Translations under genes and position numbers: made by a program
Notes under the pieces: generated by a model
Seen by the model: the letters and a program-made list of their open reading frames with translations, nothing else
What the model was told of the DNA's origin: nothing
The model's database searches: none
Assembly: GCA_030063045.1 (NCBI GenBank)
Contig: JAQSEB010000234.1
Span: 62,001 to 126,000, forward strand
From: Pratylenchus scribneri
Taxonomy: Eukaryota; Nematoda; Chromadorea; Rhabditida; Pratylenchidae
Reading direction: 5' to 3'
DNA: 64,000 bases
Part shown: positions 56,409-64,000 of the stretch, in pieces
Layout: each line of letters opens with the position of its first letter
Numbering within the stretch: the stretch's first letter is position 1

Positions 56409-57638
56409 ATGTTCAAATTATTTACAATTTATTTTTTGTTTCTGCTAAATTTCCCTTTATCATCAACATTTGAAAACAATTTATTGGAATTGAGTGATTC
56501 AAAATGTAAGTTGCCAATGGATAGAGGACATGAATGCACAGATGCTGCTAATAATAAAATAGTGAAACCATCATTATCGGTAAATCTTAAAGACTAACTC
56601 AATAAAGAACCTTTATTTTTTTGGTATAAAGCCGTCAAAAAATTCTAATTAAAAATAAATTAATTATTGTAAATATTTAAATTTTATTTTGCTTCAATCA
56701 GTTTTATTTTGATCCACATGCGAAATATTGTTTGGCATTCAACTATAAAGGATGCGGCGGAAATCCGAATCGTTTTTCAACTTTTCAGGAATGCATGCAT
56801 TGTATTCCAGGTTATAATATAATTAGATAAAATATTTTATCTACTATTGTATTACAATTATAAGTGGGAGCGGATTTTTAAACCTTTTTTTGTATGCATC
56901 AGATTTGATGAAAAAAGCACATAAAAGTATTTTTGAGCAATTATTTTACGTTTTTGGATAAAATTTTATTGACTTATTTTAATTATTTTGGCACTTTGAA
57001 GGGAAATTTCATGTAAAAAATGCAATAAAAAGTAAAAAAAAAACTCTATTTTGAGGTTATGAAACAAAAAACCTAAAATAGGCATAGGCACATATTTTGC
57101 GTTTATATGCGAATGCGACCCAAAAATCCGCTCCCTAATTATGAGATATGAATATGAGTACGAATTTCCGACATCTAATCAAAATCAAAATTCTATGTTT
57201 TTTGAAATGCCAATAAATACATATTTTATATCACCTGCTTTTTTAAACAGTGGACATGGTAACATGTTTTGGTGAACAGAAGGGCACTTGTTCTGGCATA
57301 TTTAGTGGAATTTATTGTTGGATAATCGGCGGTGAATGTTTGAATGGTTTTGCTGGGTTCGGAAAATGTTGCAACAAATCAGCTGAAGGTATCCAATTGT
57401 AAATTGATTTTTGAATAAATATCTCAATTTTTATTATTTAGATCTCTTCACTGCTAACATTGCGCCGAATTGTTCTTTATATAATAAAAATTGTAAAGGA
57501 ATAGTCAAAGAAAAAGATTTCGTCGACATAAAAAAAGATTGGTCACCCACATTGGTGGGTAAGAATTGTGCCGACGAATTTTGTCCAATTAATACAACAT
57601 GCAAACAATTAGAATTGTTCGCCCATTGTTTTTATTGA
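56409..57638 (+). CDS. Secreted Kunitz plus cysteine-rich domain protein
   Basis: Four exons in phase: 56409-56579, 56702-56810, 57251-57388 and 57442-57638, giving about 204 residues. Signal peptide 1-20. Residues 33-92 form a Kunitz/BPTI domain with all six cysteines (start CKLPMDRGHEC, centre FNYKGCGGNPNRF, end CMHC). The residue after the second cysteine, where protease-specificity Lys or Arg usually sits, is Thr, and the following loop is longer than usual, so classical trypsin inhibition is doubtful. Residues 95-135 form a second cysteine-rich module ending GFGKCC, lustrin-like, and the tail has six further cysteines. ATG 56409 follows a TTTATTCAG by 15 bp. Confidence 0.85.
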
Positions 57639-57644
57639 AATTAT

Positions 57645-58335
57645 TTTGGAACGAATATTTTCATTTTCTAAAACTCGAATAAATCCATTTTATATAGTCC
57701 AGTTTTGGTAAAACAGAGAAAAGGCAATTTATTTGAAAAGTCGGACAATTCACTTTAACTTTAATAAAGAAAAAATTAGAGCCAAAAAGAGAATTAATTT
57801 AAATTCGGCTCAAAATATATTTTTATAAATGCAAAAAAGATGAAAGCCTATTAAATATATTCTATAAAATTTCAAATTACTTCTTTTAAAAATTGCATTT
57901 TCAAATGTTTATATTTTAACTAATCTTCATTACTTACATTATAAATTAATTCTTTAAAATTTTCTAATTAATTTTGCCTTAATTTTTGATTAAATACACA
58001 TTTCTATTGTGTAGGGTTTGCTATAAATATAATAAATTTGAAATGTCCAGCGAGCAACCAAAATAACGAAACTCTATCTGTTTACATTACATTTTTGATT
58101 TTTGGCCTGTCAGAGCCAGCAGATTGTTTGTCCATTCGCATGAATTTTGTGCACAAAAATATAGTTGTTATTGATTTTTGCCTTTCGTTTTGCAATTGCA
58201 ACTAACGTAAATATTATCCGATAAAAATAAAAAACCATAGCAACGATTGAAGCGAGGCAAATTCCCATTCTCATATCAAAACAAATATTTTCCACATTAT
58301 TTTCAGTTTTATACTATTTGACAAAAAATTCCGCA
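57645..58335. other. Intergenic spacer
   Basis: AT-rich. A 60-codon hydrophobic minus-strand frame at 58110-58295 lacks an ATG and was not accepted. TTTTCAG at 58300-58306 is a possible trans-splice acceptor for the VOC gene. Confidence 0.4.
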
Positions 58336-58337
58336 AA

Positions 58338-59535
58338 ATGCTGCAAAAACAAAAAATTGTTCCCCATCTATGGTTCAACACAAATGCTGAGGATGCAGCC
58401 AATTTCTATGTGTCATTGTTTGAAAATTCGAAAATCCTAGGGATCACACGCTATGGCAGCTCTGATAATAAGGCTGGTTTTGCTGCTGGAGAGGTATTTT
58501 TTTAGTTCAAAATTTGGACAATAATAATTATGTTACAGAAAATATCGGAAAATTATAAATTCTAGAATTTAGATGTAATACTGGTCAAATTAATTGTGGA
58601 AATTTCAGCATCTAGGTAACCCAATTACCTGAGAATAGGCTCATTCGAAAATGTATGATCGATTTAGTCTAAAATTTCAATTCAGACCAGTTTTAAGTCT
58701 TTGTCGAAAGTTAGTAAATCAAAGCTGGTTTGGCTTTAAACAACGGTTCAACTTTTCCTAATTAGTTCATACCAGTTTGAGAATAAATTTTCATAGATTA
58801 ATTCAACCATGGCATGTCGAAAGGACCTATATGTACTTATTCTCGAATCTATACGAAGTCTAGAAGCCGAAATTTCCAAAATTTTATAAGATACCAAAAT
58901 TTCTGGAATTTATCAATTTCATATGAAAATAAAATAATAACTGGTACTTATCCAGTTTGGGTCCCCTTTTTGGAAAGTGCTTGGTCCCCCCTATGGGTCA
59001 TCAGGGTTTAGGGTTGGGGTCATTCAGGGATATATTAGGGATTGGATTGGGATGATGTAAAAATCATCTCAAATGTATTCTAAACCCAAACCCAAACCCT
59101 AACACCCAAAGGGGGGGACCCTTCACTTTTCATCATTTTTTCCAAGTTGACCCAAAAAGAGGACCCAAATTGGATAAATAACTTTCTAATATATAATAAT
59201 TCCATCTTTTAAAGGTATTGACAGTCACATTCCAGTTGGAAGGCCAGAAATTCTGTGCCATCAATGGTGGCACTTATTTCCAGCTGAGTGAGGCAATGTC
59301 CTTCTTTGTCTGTTGTGAATCACAAGAAGAAATTGATCGCCTTTGGGAGAAACTGAGTGAAGGTGGGAAAATCCAAGAATGTGGTTGGCTGAAAGACCGA
59401 TTTGGACTGTCATGGCAAATCAATTGGGCCGGATATGAACAATTGGTGGCCGAAAGTGCTGAGAAGGCTGATCGAGTGCTCAAAGCGCTGCATGGAATGA
59501 AGAAAGTGGACATTGCCGGACTTCAGAACGCATAA
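58338..59535 (+). CDS. PhnB-type VOC superfamily protein (bacterial-like)
   Basis: Two exons in phase, 58338-58493 and 59215-59535, giving 158 residues, the usual length of the bacterial PhnB / 3-demethylubiquinone-9 3-methyltransferase-like family (glyoxalase fold, two beta-alpha-beta-beta-beta modules). Family landmarks: [20 protein letters not shown] at the start, FCAINGG, a central [20 protein letters not shown] and [13 protein letters not shown]. Family members are mostly of unproven enzymatic role. The N-terminus has no signal peptide, so it is probably cytosolic. The family is chiefly bacterial, and presence here with an intron and possible trans-splice acceptor suggests an old transfer that has become a normal nematode gene. 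Its intron carries a GGTAC-family MITE. Confidence 0.9.
58943..59180. mobile_element. GGTAC-family MITE, diverged copy 3
   Basis: The left end GGTACTTATCCAGTTTGGGT pairs with the right end ACCCAAATTGGATAAATAAC read inverted. The TTGGTCCCCCCTATGG and TTTAGGGTTGGGG motifs of the family are present. Flanking AATAACT may be the remains of the target duplication. It is inserted in the single intron of the VOC gene. Confidence 0.8.
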
Positions 59536-59919
59536 AAGAAAATAAAAGCGCTATTTAAAATAACACAAAATCGACAATGAAAATTCGGTATTTGTGGGTT
59601 ATCTACTTGCAAATTTGAAAAAATTTTCTTGAGATTATAAATTTCCTATTCATATTTGATTGTAAAACGAAGGAAAAACACTATTTTAAGGTCAGAATTT
59701 GTTGACCAATTTTGGGGGTAAGCACGTAGATAACCCTCATTTAATGAAAATTCCATCTGAATTTAACGCAATTTATATTTAAAAATATAGAATTTTTATG
59801 CAAAATTTGCATATAACTTAAATATTTTTGAGATAAAATTTATTATAAATAATAATAATTATATATTTCCAATAAACTAAACCTCAAATAAATAAAATAA
59901 AAATAATAAAAGTACCGGG

Positions 59920-60210
59920 ACCGCACAAGTACCGGCTTGATCCTAGACCAATAATCCTTTTTTACCCATTTTATAGAGCTCATCGAAAGGCGACGAATGA
60001 TGTATAAATAATCCGGGTTTGGCCAAAAATAAAGGTATTAAACCATCTAAACCCTTTTTGGTTTTTGGTATATAACTTTTTTTTTGTACAACAATCGACG
60101 CGTTTCAACCTTCAATGAGCTCTGCCAAATGGCTAAATGGTTTGGGAGTCTAGGATGCAGCACAAAAAGTTATAATCAAAAAACTGATTTCTCGACAAAA
60201 TAATATTATC
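59920..60210. mobile_element. Inverted-repeat element family B, third copy
   Basis: Shares GGCTTGATCCTAGACC, TTTTATAGAGCTCATCGA, ATCGACGCGTTTCAACC and TGGTTTGGGAGTCTAGGAT with the copy at 54.25-54.66 kb, in the same inverted arrangement. More decayed. Lies between the convergent VOC gene and the next minus-strand gene. Confidence 0.75.
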
Positions 60211-60390
60211 TCCCAAAATATTTCCATATCACACTTCGCCCTGAAAAAATCTCCCACCCCCCTCTAATTAAATACAATTTAACATTTAACAACAGCAACA
60301 ACATATTTTATTTCCAGTGAAATATAATAGAAAATTAACAGCATAGAAACTTGTTAAAATTTCCATGAATTGTTTTTCCTTAATCTTCTT

Positions 60391-63300
60391 TCAATATTTC
60401 TCTTTATTAATCAACAGCAAATTGCAATTCTTGAGATCCGTAGCATAGTCGAATTTCCACCAATATGCATTATATCCAGCTGTTGGCGGTTTTTTGGCAA
60501 TTTCAAGGCCTGGCCACTTTTCTTCAGCTGGCATTCGTACAATCAAAATTATGGGGAAATCCGTGCATAGTGGGTGGTATCCTTCTTCAATGCAAAGAAT
60601 ACGGAGAACCTTAAAAATTTAATATTTGAAAATTTTTTCGAAATAAATCTAAATATATTCCTTAAAAAAAATATTAAATACCTCATTTGTTTTCTCGTTT
60701 TTAAATTCGTAATACTCTTCCACTAATCCAGCTTCACACAATTCAAAACAAATCGAAAATTTTGGACCCTCAACAATGGCATTTTTAAATTCCTGAAAAA
60801 TTAGATCTGTATAGTCCGCAATTGATAATATTATATAGACTAAATTGGAACCCATATTAACTTTTTTTATATCATAAATAATGTGCAATAATTTGAGCAA
60901 AATAATCAATTTATCAATAAAATCATTGAATTTATCCAAAAGTTTTTTATAGAAAAATGTGCATTTTTGTGGCTATATAAAACGTGAACTGGATATATTA
61001 TACCTCTTTTAGTTATTAAAATTTGATTATGGCTAAATTTAAATAAAATGACGGAATTTTACATCTAATTTTGAATAATTATTTTGAATTCAATGAATAA
61101 ATAATTTAAGTATATTATATTATAAAATGATCAATTTTTAATTTTTACCTGAATTATTGAATTCCAAAATTCTTCAAATTTGCCATCGTTATTACTATTG
61201 ATGCGCAGTTTTTTGGGCTTTGCTTGCTTTCTTTCAGCCTCAATATGATAAACACCCATTAGCCATTCCATTAAGATGGATTCATGATCCTGGAAATTTT
61301 TGAACTAATAAATTTATTATTAATTATTTATTGTACATAAAAGGAATGTTAATCTATTTTTTTTATTTTTTATTTTGGAATTCCTATTGTTACCTTTGTC
61401 CAATAATATGTGTGTTTCACGCGCAAATAATTCGGGAAATCATTATTGTTTTTTTCTTCCCCATCATCAATGTTGCTGCAATTTAGTGCCGGGTGTTTTA
61501 ATGTATCTTTTAGGGCAACAATATCCCGAAAAGGTTCACTAATATCCACCATATTCACCAAATTTCCCATTTCGTTCATTTTGAGAAGAAATTTGAGCCA
61601 AGCTGCTTTTCCAAAATCAATATTTTCCATTTTCTTTGTTTCTTTATTATAAAAACGTTTTCTTTCCGGTAATCTTGGGACACGCAAATTGTATTGAGTA
61701 ATGTTCATTGGTGGCAAAATAATTGAAAGGAATTCAATCAAGTTGGTTGAAGGCTCATAATTATCAGCAGCCCACTCGCCAAAAACGCTGACTTGTTTAG
61801 CACACTGTGGAAATAAAAAATAAATAATAATATAAATAAGGTAATGAGAAGATCTGCTGCAGTATAAAAAATTTTTTCCGAAAATGAGATCATTTTGAGA
61901 ATTGTATTTTAGAGAATATTCTGGCAAATATTTTGAAAAGTAAATAAAAAAAATTTCGGGAATGGAAAAATTTTTGATGAAAATTTTTTCAAAAAATTTT
62001 TTTTTCAGAATACCATTTTTGTTAGAATTTTTACTGTCCTTCCTATCAATGATTCGATCACATATGGAGATGCGAAACAAAAATATTTTCAGAATTAATT
62101 CAGTCCCTATTCATTCATATTTTTAATAATTTTTACAATGAGAAATTTTGAATCCCAATTATTAAAAAAACGAACATATTTTATGGAAGGAAGTACCAAA
62201 CAATTTGTTTCAATGAAGGGAAAAACGGCTATGCCAATTCGGTCTGACCAAAACAGGCATTGGTACTCTTCTCTATCTCTTCCATAATAATAATAATAAT
62301 CATTTGACTTTGATTGCTGCAATTTGCGATTTTTCACCAAATAGCTGTGCATGGCATTTTCTAACTAGAAATAAAATAGTAAAATTAATTAAAGATAAAA
62401 AATGTGGCCAAATTGAATTAATTGTGATTGTATTTTCTATGAAACTATCGATATTTTTCGGTTATCACTAGTTTCAAATGGTTTTAAAATGAAGGGACCT
62501 CCCTACGGTTGATTAAGATTGGTGTTACGGATACGTGAGAGTGAGATGATAATCTATCCCTAGATGACCTTAATCCTATACAGTATGATCCTTGGTGGTT
62601 ACCGTTATCTTTCTCTATGTCATTACCAACATTGTTCTATCTTTCGCCCAATCACTTCTTAACCAGTTGCCCAACTTTGTACCATGGGCCATCTTTTCAT
62701 CATATTTTCCATCGTCACGCCTATTTTTCCGCTCTTTATAACTACAAATTCTACATTCAATTTGGTTCACTTTTTATCCCAAATTATCTCCCCACATTTT
62801 CACCATTTACTTCTGAATAAAGAGTCCAAACTTAAGTCCCTCTAAAAGTTTTTTTTCGTGCCCGGGGTAGGGCCCCTGGACACATCCTCGGGTGTCAAAG
62901 ACTCTGCCCCAAACACGCGAGTTGGGCACATGTTTTCACCAGAGAGCTTCTGTTAACACTTTAAGTGACCAGAAAACTACCTAATCGGTGAATACTGCTT
63001 TTTAAAATAAAAAAAATTGGAGTAAATATTATCAGGAAAGTTATTTTTATAATGAGATTTATTGGATAATTGGGAGGATAATAAATTCTAAAAAAAAGGC
63101 GAACCTAGATTTATGGAACGGAGCTTAAATATATTTTACCTGATTTTGACCATGGTATTTGTAAATTTTCTTTCGCATCCATTTCTCAATACTATCAATT
63201 TTTTCATCATCTTTAGCACTTTTTGATGATGTTTCTATTGTGCTGCTGGCAATTTGTGGTGATGCAAAAGCCACTACAGCACTCAACAACAAATCGCATT

Positions 63301-63994
63301 GTTGCGCATCAACCGTCTTCTTGATGTGCTTCAACAATGGCGAATAAATTGAGCACTAAAAAATGAAAAAAAAGTAGGCATCGATGAGTAAAATTTGATT
63401 GTCAATTAAATTTTAATGTGTGACCAATTATCTATACCAATTAATTAATCAAATTGAATTTTTTTATTCTCTTAATATAATTTTTCCTATTGAGTATAAG
63501 GCCCAGTTGTCTGATCGGTACAAATTTATATTTATTATATATTTTTGGTTAGAATTTTTATGAATGAGGGACTTTTTTTTCCTTTAATAGAGTTTTTTCT
63601 AAGCTAGACTTAATTCATTTATGGACTAATAATGAATGAATAATAATACTAAATTAATAACTAAAAATTGTGACAATTTAATTTTGAGGACAAAAAAATG
63701 ACAATATAATTATAATTAAGTAATTAATCCCTTTTAATTAAAATTAAAAGCTTTTCGGCATCTTACAATTAGCTTAAGTCCTGTAAAAATTTTAACTGGA
63801 TTGAAAAGGACGAAATTTTTTGTACATTTTAAAAGAACCGAATTTAAATTAAATTTTTAAATTCTGAATATTTTTTTTCCATATTTACTGATAAACTTTA
63901 TTTATACCTCCATGCGAAATCGATTGATCAGAAAAGACCACATTTGATTGGAAACGAGCAAAAGATGCACATTTTTGTTTGCATTCTTTCCCGA
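60391..63994 (-). CDS. Unrecognised multi-exon gene, 3' part only
   Basis: Seven exons, all starting in phase 0: 63908-63994, about 63141-63359, 62137-62365, 61394-61806, 61144-61290, 60682-60793 and 60391-60610. They give about 460 residues and end at TGA 60391-60393; the 5' part lies outside the window. There is no transmembrane segment in the visible part. Landmarks are WSFLINRFRME, a Tyr run (five Tyr) in the third exon, LIEFLSIILPPMNITQYNLR, MEWLMGVYHIEAERKQ and YNAYWWKFDYATDLKNC. The density of Asn, Lys and aromatic residues matches the gene at 51.5-53.8 kb. The family is not recognised, and I cannot assign a function. Confidence 0.65.
62480..63000. other. Less AT-rich patch inside an intron
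   Basis: The intron at 62366-63140 contains a stretch that is clearly less AT-rich, including GTGCCCGGGGTAGGGCCCCT near 62860 with self-complementary GGGGTAGGGCCCC parts. It could be a fragment of a mobile element. No complete inverted ends, RNA gene or coding region was found. Confidence 0.4.
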
Positions 63995-64000
63995 CTAAAA

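Noticed and set aside
58110..58295. 61-codon minus-strand frame with a possible membrane segment
   Set aside because: Begins without an ATG and lies in the presumed promoter of the VOC gene.

Overview
The window is AT-rich nuclear DNA of a nematode. The evidence is: many short introns with GT donors and TTTTCAG-type acceptors, a serpentine chemoreceptor-like 7TM gene, a nematode-style mosaic extracellular protein, Kunitz and lustrin-like secreted proteins, and possible trans-splice acceptors just upstream of several ATGs. The very low GC and the density of small secreted proteins would fit a parasitic tylenchid such as a root-knot-type species, but the species cannot be fixed from sequence alone.

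Layout. 1-3.26 kb is a 60-bp satellite. 3.4-24.05 kb (minus) is one very large gene that I assembled by phase-matched splicing into about 38 exons and about 1,700 residues. It encodes a secreted mosaic: C-type lectin, LDLa, three CUB, a run of sushi modules, an ephrin-receptor-like part, Ly6/uPAR and HYR-like modules. Its 7.1-kb intron contains, on the other strand, a complete GTP cyclohydrolase I gene (16.1-18.6 kb) and a hAT-like transposon. 26.05-30.54 kb (minus) is a PLP threonine/serine dehydratase with an ACT domain. 32.9-36.3 kb holds two near-identical tandem genes for small secreted six-cysteine peptides with duplicated promoters. They are separated by a 34-bp tandem array that recurs at 38.8-39.2 kb, and a 747-bp foldback element follows the second copy. 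37.7-38.7 kb (minus) is an unrecognised secreted protein. 41.3-43.3 kb (plus) is a seven-exon 7TM receptor. 43.8-51.2 kb is a GC-rich Bel/Pao retrotransposon with one uninterrupted 2,300-codon reading frame and a long unrecognised C-terminal extension. The rest holds an unrecognised multi-exon gene (51.5-53.8 kb, minus), a lustrin-like secreted protein (54.8-55.3 kb, minus), a Kunitz-lustrin secreted protein (56.4-57.6 kb, plus), a bacterial-type PhnB/VOC protein with an intron (58.3-59.5 kb, plus) and the 3' part of another unrecognised gene (60.4 kb to the window end, minus).

Non-coding space is full of non-autonomous elements. At least three are hAT-like, with perfect 8-bp target duplications. 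A separate GGTAC-ended family occurs three times, twice inside introns of the genes above. No operon-like co-regulation is evident. The only clear functional clustering is of secreted or cell-surface proteins (mosaic protein, six-Cys peptides, Kunitz/lustrin proteins, receptor). The two housekeeping enzymes, GTP cyclohydrolase (tetrahydrobiopterin synthesis) and threonine dehydratase, are independent of them.
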